Origin: Thalassobius sp047123305
GTDB lineage: Bacteria; Pseudomonadota; Alphaproteobacteria; Rhodobacterales; Rhodobacteraceae
NCBI RefSeq assembly: GCF_047123305.1
Contig: NZ_CP138918.1
Coordinates: 558,001-622,000 of the forward strand
Direction: 5' to 3'
DNA length: 64,000 nt
Positions 8,847 to 17,435 of the stretch are shown here, in pieces (the first letter of the stretch is position 1; the number at the start of each line of letters is the position of its first letter). The position numbers and the translations under genes were made by a program. The notes beneath the pieces were generated by a model. That model searched no databases and was not told the DNA's origin. It saw only the letters and a program-made list of their open reading frames with translations.

Positions 8847-10469
8847 TTATTTCCGGGTCTCAACGAAGGTCCGCTCAATGGTCAGCTTGACCTGCGAAAG
8901 CGCGGGCCAGTCCTGCCTGAGATGACGCGCCACCAGCTGCATATGCCGCCTTGCACGTTGTTTGTCCGCACGGGTCGGCGCTTCGCCCAGATGGTAAGCC
9001 AGGCGCAGATGCACCGCTTCGCCCTGGATCTGCGGCAGCAGTGTTGCGATGCCGTCAATCAACGGTTCTGACAGCCGCACACGCCCGTCCGCACCGGTGA
9101 CAAAGGCCGCGTCCACCAGGTCCACCCGCACCACACGGGTGATCGCCGCGCCAAAGTTCATCTCACTCATCTTGCCCCGTGTCAGACGGATCACCCGTGG
9201 GTTTTCCGTTGTGATCCGGTAGCCTGCAGGCAGCGAACGAGTGTCGAGCTTCAGGATGAAGTTGCCACCACGATCGGCTGGCAACATGGCGCAGGGCACA
9301 TGGAAACGGCCGTGCGCATCGGTGGTGATGATGGTGCCATCGACACCAACCAGACGCACTGCAGGCAGGCCTGCTTCGCCTTCGTTCTGATAACCGTCGC
9401 GGTTTTCATCTTCGAACACCTTGCCGATCACGTCGCCGCAATCAAACACCGGTTCCGGCAGGATCCGCACCGTGGCGGTTGCCTCTTCGGCCAATAGCGT
9501 GTCATCGGTCGGATGGCGTACCGTGGCGCGGTTGATATGGGCGCCAACGTCGGCGCTGCTCAACACACGGGCCGACAGGGTCAGTGTCACGGTGGTGAGC
9601 GGTGGAAGTGGGAGGTTATCCCAACGGATCACCCGCCCATCTACAAGCACCTGATGAGACGCGCCTTCAAAGGTGGCAGGGCCATCGACGTACAGCAGCC
9701 CTTCCGGCAGCACATCCACAATGTCCACAGTGCCCGAGACAAAGACGTTCTCATTCTCAACCGTGATCGTGTAGGGCACCACGCTGCCCCGCTCGACCAC
9801 ACCCCTTGGGGTGGTTTTGGTGATCGTCATGCCCTGATCGGTGATCACCGGCGCAAAGATCAGCTCGGTCGGGTCGTCCGACGTGTTGCCGTCACTGTCG
9901 ATGTCATCATCAGAGACATCGGACACCGTTGGCGGCGTGCCGGGGAACAGCGGCGGATAGACTGCGGTGCCGTCTGCCGTAACTGTGTTGGACAAACCTA
10001 CTTCGGTAACGGCCTGAATGGTCAACGTGTAGCTGGCGGCGTAGGTTGCGACCTCACCAATTGCCAGATCGCCAGCGCCCGATCCCATGTCAGCCGAGAC
10101 AAAGTCCGGTCCGCTATCAAGGCTGAGCGGTGTGCCCGCCTGAGTGGTCAGCACATCCGCCACCGTAACGCCCGACAGCGGCACGTTGCCGGTGTTGGTC
10201 ACGGCGATGGTATAGTCCACACGGTCGCCGACCCCATCGATGCCATCGCCATTGTCGACAAGCACCTGAGATTTCACCGCCTCGATGGATTCAATCGGGT
10301 TCTGCACCACGGTTTCCGTCGCCTGATCGCAGATTGCCGGATAGGCCACCGAGCAGATCTCATAAGTCACTTCATATGCACCCGCCGGATGGCCCGGTGC
10401 CAAGGTGATCAGCGCGGTGTCAGGGTCCAGTGTGACCCCAGGATCTTCCGCGATCACACGGATCGTCAC
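8847..10469 (-). CDS. Fragment 5 of the giant repeat protein: last DUF11 domains, SdrD-B-like domain and C-terminal domain
   Basis: Open frame of 540 residues; the nominal start is a GTG inside the repeat array. It holds two divergent DUF11/DUF7507 units (VTNTGNVPLSGVTV and VENENVFVSGTVDIVD), an SdrD-B-like segment (GKVFEDENRDGYQNEGEAGL, then TTDAHGRFHVPC) and a mixed alpha/beta C-terminal domain of about 110 residues rich in basic residues (RADKQRARRHMQLVARHLRQ). No LPXTG, TonB or PEP-CTERM sorting signal is visible. The C-terminal domain, 10 bases from the barrel gene, is a candidate docking domain for that barrel. This link is inferred. Confidence 0.7.
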   Translation of the reverse strand: MTIRVIAEDPGVTLDPDTALITLAPGHPAGAYEVTYEICSVAYPAICDQATETVVQNPIESIEAVKSQVLVDNGDGIDGVGDRVDYTIAVTNTGNVPLSGVTVADVLTTQAGTPLSLDSGPDFVSADMGSGAGDLAIGEVATYAASYTLTIQAVTEVGLSNTVTADGTAVYPPLFPGTPPTVSDVSDDDIDSDGNTSDDPTELIFAPVITDQGMTITKTTPRGVVERGSVVPYTITVENENVFVSGTVDIVDVLPEGLLYVDGPATFEGASHQVLVDGRVIRWDNLPLPPLTTVTLTLSARVLSSADVGAHINRATVRHPTDDTLLAEEATATVRILPEPVFDCGDVIGKVFEDENRDGYQNEGEAGLPAVRLVGVDGTIITTDAHGRFHVPCAMLPADRGGNFILKLDTRSLPAGYRITTENPRVIRLTRGKMSEMNFGAAITRVVRVDLVDAAFVTGADGRVRLSEPLIDGIATLLPQIQGEAVHLRLAYHLGEAPTRADKQRARRHMQLVARHLRQDWPALSQVKLTIERTFVETRK

Positions 10470-10960
10470 ATTGGCCAGAGCGCCGGCTCACTGACCACCG
10501 TGTCGCTGGCCAGCATTGAGGTGGTGGTACCACCGTCAGTGTCAAAGGCAGGGAAGCTTTCAGGCAGCGCCTCAATCGCGGCGACAATGGCAACATCACT
10601 GCTGTCATCGCTGACCTGCTGCGGATCATCGTTGAGGTCGGAATAGTCCCCCGTCACCGTTGCGGTGTTGAGAACTTCTCCAGCATCAATATGTGCCTGC
10701 GACAGGGCCAGACGGCCGGTGATCGAACTGTCATCGACCGCCCCCGGTGCCAACAAGGCAATCGGGGAGCCGCTCAGGACAACCCCCGGCAGCGGGTCCG
10801 TCAGGGTGACATGGGTCAGGGTCACATTGCCGGTGTTGGTCACGGTAAAGCGGTAGTCCAGCGGATCGCCGGGCACGGCCTGCACCGTCTGATAGACCGC
10901 GTCCTGCGCCTCTTTCAGCAGCGTTATGCCAGGCACCTGTATGATCGGCACGGTGGTCAC
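10466..10960 (-). CDS. Fragment 4 of the giant repeat protein: one DUF7507-like repeat and linker
   Basis: Open frame of 164 residues with one more repeat (FTVTNTGNVTLTHVTLTDPL, SHIDAGEVLNTATVTG) and a less conserved linker. The true reading starts further upstream, just after the G9 tract, with a GTAQDNDTVTT stretch. It ends in SEPALWPM and a stop. One additional base near 10483-10486 changes this to SEPGALANVTIRV, which joins fragment 5 exactly. It is a piece of the composite gene rather than a separate protein. Confidence 0.65.
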   Translation of the reverse strand: MTTVPIIQVPGITLLKEAQDAVYQTVQAVPGDPLDYRFTVTNTGNVTLTHVTLTDPLPGVVLSGSPIALLAPGAVDDSSITGRLALSQAHIDAGEVLNTATVTGDYSDLNDDPQQVSDDSSDVAIVAAIEALPESFPAFDTDGGTTTSMLASDTVVSEPALWPM

Positions 10961-13160
10961 CGTGTCATTGTCCTGCGCGGTGCCGGAGACGTCACTGACA
11001 TCCGCGCCGGTGGGGGGGGGTGCCCGTTACCCTTGCCTGATTTTCCACCCGACCGGCATCAATGTCCGCCTCTGTCACCGCATAGCTGTCACTGTAGGTC
11101 GCCGTATCCACAGCACCCGGGACCATAGAGGCGATCGGGTCACCGGTCAGGTCCAGCCCCACAAGATCATCCGTCAGGGTGACATTGGTCAAAGTCACGT
11201 TGCCGGTATTGGTGATAGTGAAGCTGTAGGTGATCAGGTCACCCGGCTGCGGTACCAGCTGCAGACCGCTGTTATCCGCCAGTTTCACCAAGGTGATCGC
11301 TGGGTTTTGGGTCAGATCGGCCACCGTGTCTTCGTCGGTGCCGGTTGTGTTACCCGAGTCGTCTCTGACTTCCCCCCCTGTAGGTGGCGCGCCCTTGACC
11401 GTTGCGCGGTTGCGCACTTCGCCGGCGTCCACGTCAGCCTGTGTCAAAGTATAGCTGGCCGTGTAGGTCGTACTATCAACCTGCCCCGGCACCATCGTTG
11501 CAATGGGTGCGCCGCTGAGCACAAGCCCGAGCAGCCCGTCCGTCACCGTCACATTGGTCAGCGTCACGTTGCCGATGTTGGTCACGGTGAAGGCATAGGT
11601 CAGCACGTCCCCTGCCGACGGCGGTGTGGAAAGGCCGCTGCGTTCTACCGTTTTGACCAGATCAATCGCGGGTGATCGAGTAAAATCGGTGGTTGTCGGA
11701 TCGTCACTGGTCAACGTTGTGCCCGAGATGCCGGTCACATCGGCGCCTGTCGGCGGTGTTCCAGTGGTGGTCGCCTGGTTTGTCAACTCGCCGGCGTCCA
11801 CATCATCCTGCGTCAGCGCATAGGTCCCGACATAGGTTGTGCTGTCCGTTGTCCCCGGTGCCAACGTCGCGATCGGGCCCGGCGTCACTGTCAGCCCCAC
11901 CAGCGGATCGTCCAGCAGCACATTGCTGAGCGTGACGTTGCCTGTGTTGGTGATGGCAAACCGGAAGGTCACGATCTCGCCCGCGACAGGCGGGTTCGAC
12001 AGACCCGAGATATCTTCGGTTTTCACCAGTGCAATCGAAGGGCTTTGTGGAACCGCGGTTGTAACTGGTGTGTCATTGTCGACCGCAGAGCCGGAGTCAT
12101 CCGTGACATTCGGACCGGTGGGCGGCGTGCCTGTGGTCGTGGCATGGTTGACCACCTGACCTGTATCAATGTCGCTCTGTTTCAGCGCGTAACTGGCCGT
12201 GAAAGTCGTACTGTCCGTCGCCCCCGGTGCCAGCGAAGCAATCGGACCGCCGGACAGGACAATATCTGTCAAAATGTCGCTCAACGTCACATTGCTCAGC
12301 GTCACGTTGCCCGTGTTGGTGATGGCAAAGCTGTAGGCGATCAGGTCACCCACGGCGGGTGGCGTTGAGAAGCCGCTGGCATCCTCAGTTTTACCAGCGC
12401 AATCGCAGGGTTCTGATGCAAGGGGTGCAGCGTGTCGGTATCGGTACCGGTGCTGGTGCCGGAAACGTCTCTGACTTCCGGCCCACTTGGCGGCATGCCG
12501 GTGGCAGTGGCGCGGTTGCGCACCTCGCCTGCATCAATGTCTGCCTGTGTCACCGCATAGGTCGCCGTGAAAGTGGAACTGTCCGTGGCCCCCGGCGCCA
12601 TAGTCGCAATCGGCGCGCCGCTCAGCACAATGCCCGGAAGCATGTCGTCAATATCCACACCGGTCAGCGTCACGTTGCCGGTGTTGGTCACTGTGAAGGC
12701 ATAGCTGATGGTCTGCCCCACAACAGTGGGATCGGTGGTTGTGGCACCGGAGATGGTCTTGACCAGATCCAGCGCGGGGCTTTGCGTGTTGGACGCTTCG
12801 GTTGGGGTGTCGTTGTCCGTCGCCGTGCCAGAAGTGTCGCTGACGCTGTCGCCATAGGGGCCGGTGCCCAAGGCGCTGGCAAAGTTGGTCACCAGTCCTG
12901 CATCGATGTCTGCCTGTTTCAGCGCATAGGTGGCAAATTGCGGGGCGCTGGTCTGCCCCGGGCTCAGCAGCGCGATCGTGGAAGGGGTGAAGATCAGATC
13001 CGGGAGGGTTGTGTCCACAAGGTTGATATTTTGGACGTTCACATTGCCGGTGTTGTGAACCACAAACTGGTAGGTGATGATATCGCCAACCTGCGGCGGA
13101 TCCTGAAAGGCGCTGGTGTCTCTGGATTTTACCAGCGCTATGGACTGGGTTACGCCGGCG
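10700..13160. repeat. Seven tandem units of about 369 bp within the giant repeat-protein gene
   Basis: The strand motif that encodes NTGNV recurs at 10823, 11196, 11565, 11934, 12303, 12671 and 13040. The steps are 373, 369, 369, 369, 368 and 369 bp, so the unit is 123 codons. The 373 step contains the G9 frame break and the 368 step contains the short A/T run, which matches the indels inferred from reading frame. Repeats are similar but not identical at DNA level. Confidence 0.85.
10992..12353 (-). CDS. Fragment 3 of the giant repeat protein: core DUF7507-like tandem repeats
   Basis: Open frame of 453 residues made of nearly identical repeats of 123 residues. Each opens with an ALVKT-type strand, followed by TYSFxITNTGNVTL, GxPIAxLAPG, TYALTQADIDAG, and a TGTPPTG hinge. 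The frame ends at VTGTPP, where a run of nine G on the plus strand (11012-11020) shifts it to HRRGCQ and a stop. With eight G, the hinge would read TGTPPTGADVSDVSG and run on into fragment 4. There is no ribosome site at the listed start; this is an internal piece of the composite gene. Confidence 0.7.
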   Translation of the reverse strand: MGDLIAYSFAITNTGNVTLSNVTLSDILTDIVLSGGPIASLAPGATDSTTFTASYALKQSDIDTGQVVNHATTTGTPPTGPNVTDDSGSAVDNDTPVTTAVPQSPSIALVKTEDISGLSNPPVAGEIVTFRFAITNTGNVTLSNVLLDDPLVGLTVTPGPIATLAPGTTDSTTYVGTYALTQDDVDAGELTNQATTTGTPPTGADVTGISGTTLTSDDPTTTDFTRSPAIDLVKTVERSGLSTPPSAGDVLTYAFTVTNIGNVTLTNVTVTDGLLGLVLSGAPIATMVPGQVDSTTYTASYTLTQADVDAGEVRNRATVKGAPPTGGEVRDDSGNTTGTDEDTVADLTQNPAITLVKLADNSGLQLVPQPGDLITYSFTITNTGNVTLTNVTLTDDLVGLDLTGDPIASMVPGAVDTATYSDSYAVTEADIDAGRVENQARVTGTPPHRRGCQ

Positions 13161-14131
13161 TTGACAGGGGTGGGATCGTCTTCATTGGCGTCGTCCCCAC
13201 GGCCGTTTCCATTCCCATCAGGGTTGGTTCCGTCATCCGAAAGGTCCCGCAGATAAGGGTTGGTTGGATAGCTCTGTCCCGACAAGACGCCGGTGCCTAC
13301 AACAGTGGCTTGGTTTTCGTACAGGTGACCACCGGGCTGTGCGGCAGGCAATGGAACCGTTGGCTGCACACGGATCGTAAAGTCGATCTGACAGGTGGCA
13401 CCAGCCGCAAGCGTGATGCCGGATGCCAGGGTCTGATTGCCCGCCCCGTTATAGGCCGGATTGGAGCCGCCACATGTGCTCATCGGGGTGGTGAGCATCG
13501 TGTAGGTGCCCGCCGCCATCACATCGGTGGCCGGGGTGCCAAGGGTGACATGTGTGCCAAACAACGGGGCCACCCCTTGCAAAGCATCCGTGACAATGAT
13601 GCTGTTCAGCGCTTCAAGGCTAAAGTTCTCCACCTCAATCCGGAACGGCGCGGTGAAAGAGCCGTCAGCATTGACCGTTTGTGTCTGCAGGGTTTTAGCC
13701 AGACCGATCCGCGCCTGGGGCACCATCGCAAAGTTGTAGCCGGTGACATCCGAATTGGCCGGGATCGAAATTGCCGCGATCGCCGCCGGTCCTGACAGGG
13801 TGCCGCCAACCGAACCCGCGGTGTCGATGCCATCTTCCAGATAGCTTTCCGATGGGGTGCCACGGGTCACAGTGTAGCTGCCTTCGGGCACGTTCTGGAA
13901 CGTGTAGTTGCCGTTTGAATCGGTTGTCGCAGTCGTCGTAAAGGCCGCGCCGTCATAAGTCGTGCCCGAGATGGTCATAGTCACACCAGCGATGCCGGTA
14001 TCGGTCCCGATCTGCGTGCCATCGTCATTGAAGTCGCGGAACAAGGTGCCGGACAACGTAGAGGAATAGATGCTGACGGTTGCGGAAATCGGTGTTGTCG
14101 CTGGTGTCGATGTCGAAGGAATAGGTCCCAA
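12341..14131 (-). CDS. Fragment 2 of the giant repeat protein: SdrD-B-like domain and first DUF7507-like repeats
   Basis: Open frame of up to 596 residues whose authentic sequence starts only after the break at 14086; the upstream first few codons are out of frame. It opens with an SdrD-B/Cna-B-like domain (GTLFRDFNDDGTQIGTDTGI, then TDSNGNYTFQNVPEGSYTV), a fold that usually stiffens cell-surface stalks. A cysteine-containing DUF11 segment and the first 123-residue repeats follow (NTGNV, then DADIDAG-like ends). The last residues after ALVK are out of frame: adding one base to the run at 12389-12392 restores the expected TEDASG and continues into fragment 3. It probably has no independent translation start. 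Confidence 0.7.
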   Translation of the reverse strand: MGPIPSTSTPATTPISATVSIYSSTLSGTLFRDFNDDGTQIGTDTGIAGVTMTISGTTYDGAAFTTTATTDSNGNYTFQNVPEGSYTVTRGTPSESYLEDGIDTAGSVGGTLSGPAAIAAISIPANSDVTGYNFAMVPQARIGLAKTLQTQTVNADGSFTAPFRIEVENFSLEALNSIIVTDALQGVAPLFGTHVTLGTPATDVMAAGTYTMLTTPMSTCGGSNPAYNGAGNQTLASGITLAAGATCQIDFTIRVQPTVPLPAAQPGGHLYENQATVVGTGVLSGQSYPTNPYLRDLSDDGTNPDGNGNGRGDDANEDDPTPVNAGVTQSIALVKSRDTSAFQDPPQVGDIITYQFVVHNTGNVNVQNINLVDTTLPDLIFTPSTIALLSPGQTSAPQFATYALKQADIDAGLVTNFASALGTGPYGDSVSDTSGTATDNDTPTEASNTQSPALDLVKTISGATTTDPTVVGQTISYAFTVTNTGNVTLTGVDIDDMLPGIVLSGAPIATMAPGATDSSTFTATYAVTQADIDAGEVRNRATATGMPPSGPEVRDVSGTSTGTDTDTLHPLHQNPAIALVKLRMPAASQRHPPWVT

Positions 14132-17100
14132 CGCTGGCCGTATTCACAAAAGAGGCAGGCCGTGCGCTCACACCGGTCACCTGCACCGGCACGGTCACTT
14201 CAACCACACCGCCGCTGCTGATGGTGCCGAACTCGCAGAACACCGAAGTGCCACCTGCAACACCTGTACAGGTGGTATCAGAGGCGGTGCCGGAAATAAC
14301 GGCAACCGAGGGGGTTCCCACCAGTTCCATATTGGCAGGCAGCGTGTCCGTCATCTCAACGATATCCGCCTCGACCAGCGAAACGCCGGTCGGGTTGGTG
14401 ATCCGGATCAAATACTGGAAATCATCCCGCACATTGGTCTGGGTGATCGCCGCCCCAAGGCTGCTTTGCGCCTCTTTGGTCAGGTTCAGGTTCACACGGG
14501 TGCGCACGGTGGTGGTTTCATCCGCCGTGTTGTTGTTCATATTGCTGTCAAAGCCACCCAGACTCTCAAGCGATGAGACGGTGACCGTGTTGGTGGCCAC
14601 ACCTTTGGCCTCACCCTCAGCGACAATCTGGATCTGACGGCTGGCGCCCGCATCCAAGCGCGGGAAGCTACAGTCCAATGAGCCGCCAAAAGAGCCCGCT
14701 ACAGGCACGATCGAACAGGACCCATCCGCATCAACCGTATGCGAAACAAAACTGATGTCCGCCGCAGGCATCGTGTCCACCACACGCACGTCCTCGGCGT
14801 GGCTGGGGCCGGTGTTCTGCACGGTGATCGTGTAGATGGTCTGGAACTCCATCGTGACCGGATCGATGTCTTCGACCTTGTTGACCAGAAGATCGACCTC
14901 AGGTGCCCCGACTGGTGTGGTGATTGTCACATCGTTGTTGGCGCTGTTGGTCTCAATCGTGGTGGTGGCAACACTGGCCGAATTGCTGATGGAGCCGCCG
15001 TAATAGGCAAACAGTGGACGCAACACGACGGTCACCGTCCGCTGCGCCCCATTGTTCACTGTCCCCAGGTTACAGACCAGCTGATCGTTGGTGCCAGTGA
15101 CAATCTCTGCCCCCACCGCAGGGGCCGTCGTACAGCTGCCGCTGGCCGGCGTGGCCGACAGGAAGATGGCATTGTTGGGCAACGTGTCAGTGATCGTCAC
15201 GTTTTCGGCAGCACTGTGCCCGTCATCCTGATTGATCGCGGAGATCACATAGGTCAGGTTCTGGCCAGCACGCACCGGGTCCGGTGTCGCCACCTTGTTA
15301 ACGGTCACATCCGCGCGGGCCTCGACGTTGAAGCTGGCGCTGTCTTCGTTGTTGGTCAGGTCCGGATCCGCCACCGTGGAAGAGATCACCTGCGACGTGT
15401 TGGTCCGGCTGCCGGCGTTGCCACCGGGGCGCACCACTACGGTGACGGTGGGACAATCCGAGCCTGCGGTACAGATCGGCAGGCTGGCAATGCTACAGGT
15501 CAACAGACGGCTGTGCCCCCCGGTCGAACTGGTGGAACAGACCGGCGTTGAACCGCCAATGCCAAGCGTTGTGTTCACAGAAACAAGCCCGGCCCCAACG
15601 GCGCCTTCGCTGTCATTGATCAAGCTGTTCAGCGCATCGCTCAAGGTGACGTTCTCGGCGGTATGGGGGCCGGTGTTCACAATTTCCAGCGCGTAGCTCT
15701 GCGTGTCCCCTGCGGGCACAGAGGCCAGACCACGGGTCTTGAGCACCGCGATATCCGCGCTCAACGGGCCTGTAGAAAAGGTGATTTCATAGCTGGCAGT
15801 GTCATTGGCCGGATCATGTTCGGGCCGGTTGCCATCCGGGGAGAACACCGAGACATTGTTCACAACCCGCTGCGCCAGAGTGGCCTCTGCCTCAAGCGTG
15901 AGCGTCGGGGTGGTTGATCCGGCAGCCAGGGGCACTGCGCTGGTATAGATCCGGGTACAGGTCACATTGGCGGGTCCGACAAGCGGCGGGGTTGGGCAGG
16001 TCCAGCCAGACCCAGAGGAGCCGCGATAAGTCAGCCTTTCTGGCAGGGCGTCTGTCAGCTCAATCGTGCCATAGAAAACGTCATTCCCCGCGTTGGTGAC
16101 CGACAGCGGGAAATCATAGGTGTTGCCCACCACGCCCAGGGCCGGATTGGGCCCGGACTTGTTGGCGACCAGATCGACATAGGGATCCTGCAGGTCCGAG
16201 ATACTGTCGGTGTCGCTGTTGTTGGACGGGTTCGGATCGTTTGGGCTGGCCGCTGAAATCGATGCAGTGTTCACCACATTGCCCGCCACCAGAACCGTTG
16301 TGTTGATCACAATGTCGCCGAGGGCCACATCGCCACCGGCGCCAAGCCCGGTTGCCATGTCACAGGTCACGGTCTGCCCCAACACGCCGCAGACCCAGCC
16401 GCTGCCCACCGCCGGCTCCACCGAGTCGATCTGGTAATTCGATGGCACGGTATCTGTCACCTGGATCAGATCCGGCGAGTCACCGGTATAGCTGCTGGCA
16501 AGGGTAAAACTGACGGTCTCACCGGTCAGCACCATCCCCGGAATACTGCGGGTTTTGGTGATTACCAGGTCGGTCCCAGCTGTTACCGTTGTGTTGGTCG
16601 TATCGGTGTTGTTCCCCGTCACCGGGTCGATCGGGAACGCCCCAGAGACACTCCCCGCGGGCGAAATCGTCGCCCCTTCGGCTGTGCCGATCCGGGCGGT
16701 GAAGTCAAAAGTCTGAGTGGCCCCGACAGCCAAGGCACCCACCGTGCAACTGTGGCTGCTGCCAGCGTCGCTACAGCCGGCAGGGGTGGAAATCCCGGCC
16801 AGCCCCGAGGGATCGGGGAATTGCAGGCTGGCGCCGTCCAGCGCATTGGGCCCGTTGTTGGTGACAACAAACTGGTAGGTGACCGAACTGCCCGCTGCAG
16901 CGGTGTTGGGCCCAGTAAGGGTGACCGCAAGGTCCGAACCGGCATTGATGGTGGTTGTTTCGGCGGCGGTGTTGTTCACCGCATCCACATCACCGGTGTC
17001 ATCCACCCGCGCGTTGAGGGTCAGGTCGCCTTGGATTTCGGACTGCAGATTGATGGTCATCGATGCCACTTGCATTGGCTGCAAAGCGACAATCGAGCAG

Positions 17101-17435
17101 GTGACCGTTGCGGGCCCGACAACGGCGCCAGCGGGGCAGGCTATTCCGCTACCGGTTGTGCCGATAAGGGTCGAATTTGCCGGAACATCAAAGGCAAATC
17201 CATTGGCATTGGCCTTGTCCAACCCGTTGTTGGAGACGGTAACCGCATAGCGGACCGTGCCGCCTGCCGCTGTGGGGTCATAGCCGGTGTCTTCAAGATT
17301 GAGCAGCCAGTCGACGTTTTGCGCCTGCGCGGTCCCCGCGGGGACCAACATCGCCAAACACCCTGCAACCAAGACCTGAGCACACCACACAACAACGGAG
17401 CGCGAAACGCGCCCGAAAGCTTTCCCCAAAACCAT
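14025..17435 (-). CDS. Fragment 1 of the giant repeat protein: signal peptide and N-terminal DUF11 domains
   Basis: Open frame of 1,136 residues. The N terminus is basic, then hydrophobic, and ends in GTAQAQN, a good Sec signal peptide cut near residue 39. The rest holds about eight DUF11-like domains, each with a strand motif such as VSNNG, VTNNGPN, VNTGPH or VQNTGPSHAEDV, a TDTLP-type turn and a buried cysteine pair. These are extracellular Ig-like modules. The frame runs on normally to DIDTSDNTD and then turns into unrelated residues before a stop at 14025. Removing one A from the run at 14086-14088 reconnects it to the next fragment (SATVSIYSSTLSGTLF). It is the first gene of the unit; a dyad lies about 110 bp upstream. 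Confidence 0.8.
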   Translation of the reverse strand: MVLGKAFGRVSRSVVVWCAQVLVAGCLAMLVPAGTAQAQNVDWLLNLEDTGYDPTAAGGTVRYAVTVSNNGLDKANANGFAFDVPANSTLIGTTGSGIACPAGAVVGPATVTCSIVALQPMQVASMTINLQSEIQGDLTLNARVDDTGDVDAVNNTAAETTTINAGSDLAVTLTGPNTAAAGSSVTYQFVVTNNGPNALDGASLQFPDPSGLAGISTPAGCSDAGSSHSCTVGALAVGATQTFDFTARIGTAEGATISPAGSVSGAFPIDPVTGNNTDTTNTTVTAGTDLVITKTRSIPGMVLTGETVSFTLASSYTGDSPDLIQVTDTVPSNYQIDSVEPAVGSGWVCGVLGQTVTCDMATGLGAGGDVALGDIVINTTVLVAGNVVNTASISAASPNDPNPSNNSDTDSISDLQDPYVDLVANKSGPNPALGVVGNTYDFPLSVTNAGNDVFYGTIELTDALPERLTYRGSSGSGWTCPTPPLVGPANVTCTRIYTSAVPLAAGSTTPTLTLEAEATLAQRVVNNVSVFSPDGNRPEHDPANDTASYEITFSTGPLSADIAVLKTRGLASVPAGDTQSYALEIVNTGPHTAENVTLSDALNSLINDSEGAVGAGLVSVNTTLGIGGSTPVCSTSSTGGHSRLLTCSIASLPICTAGSDCPTVTVVVRPGGNAGSRTNTSQVISSTVADPDLTNNEDSASFNVEARADVTVNKVATPDPVRAGQNLTYVISAINQDDGHSAAENVTITDTLPNNAIFLSATPASGSCTTAPAVGAEIVTGTNDQLVCNLGTVNNGAQRTVTVVLRPLFAYYGGSISNSASVATTTIETNSANNDVTITTPVGAPEVDLLVNKVEDIDPVTMEFQTIYTITVQNTGPSHAEDVRVVDTMPAADISFVSHTVDADGSCSIVPVAGSFGGSLDCSFPRLDAGASRQIQIVAEGEAKGVATNTVTVSSLESLGGFDSNMNNNTADETTTVRTRVNLNLTKEAQSSLGAAITQTNVRDDFQYLIRITNPTGVSLVEADIVEMTDTLPANMELVGTPSVAVISGTASDTTCTGVAGGTSVFCEFGTISSGGVVEVTVPVQVTGVSARPASFVNTASVGTYSFDIDTSDNTDFRNRQHLFLYVVRHLVPRLQ

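Larger units (their letters stand above)
8847..17435 (-). pseudogene. Giant DUF11/DUF7507 surface repeat protein gene, interrupted by four single-base frame changes
   Basis: Five consecutive open frames between 17435 and 8847 join into a single protein of about 2,860 residues if four one-base changes are undone. The protein has a signal peptide, about eight DUF11-like domains, an SdrD-B-like domain, tandem 123-residue DUF7507-like repeats and a second SdrD-B-like segment. Breaks lie at an A3 run at 14086-14088 (one base too many), an A/T4 run at 12389-12392 (one too few), a G9 run at 11012-11020 (one too many) and near CCGG at 10483-10486 (one too few). Across each break the homology continues without loss. 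The net change is zero and the final frame ends normally before the barrel gene. Either the gene is decaying or phase-variable, or these are errors in a repeat that is hard to assemble; all other large genes in the window are intact. Confidence 0.8.

Noticed and set aside
10700..13160. CRISPR array or mobile repeat
   Set aside because: The unit is 369 bp, coding, in frame and variable; this is a protein-domain repeat.
8847..17435. Programmed ribosomal frameshifting as the reason for all four frame changes
   Set aside because: Two changes are +1 and two are -1, at different short runs without a shared slippery heptamer or clear downstream structure; indels or errors explain them better.
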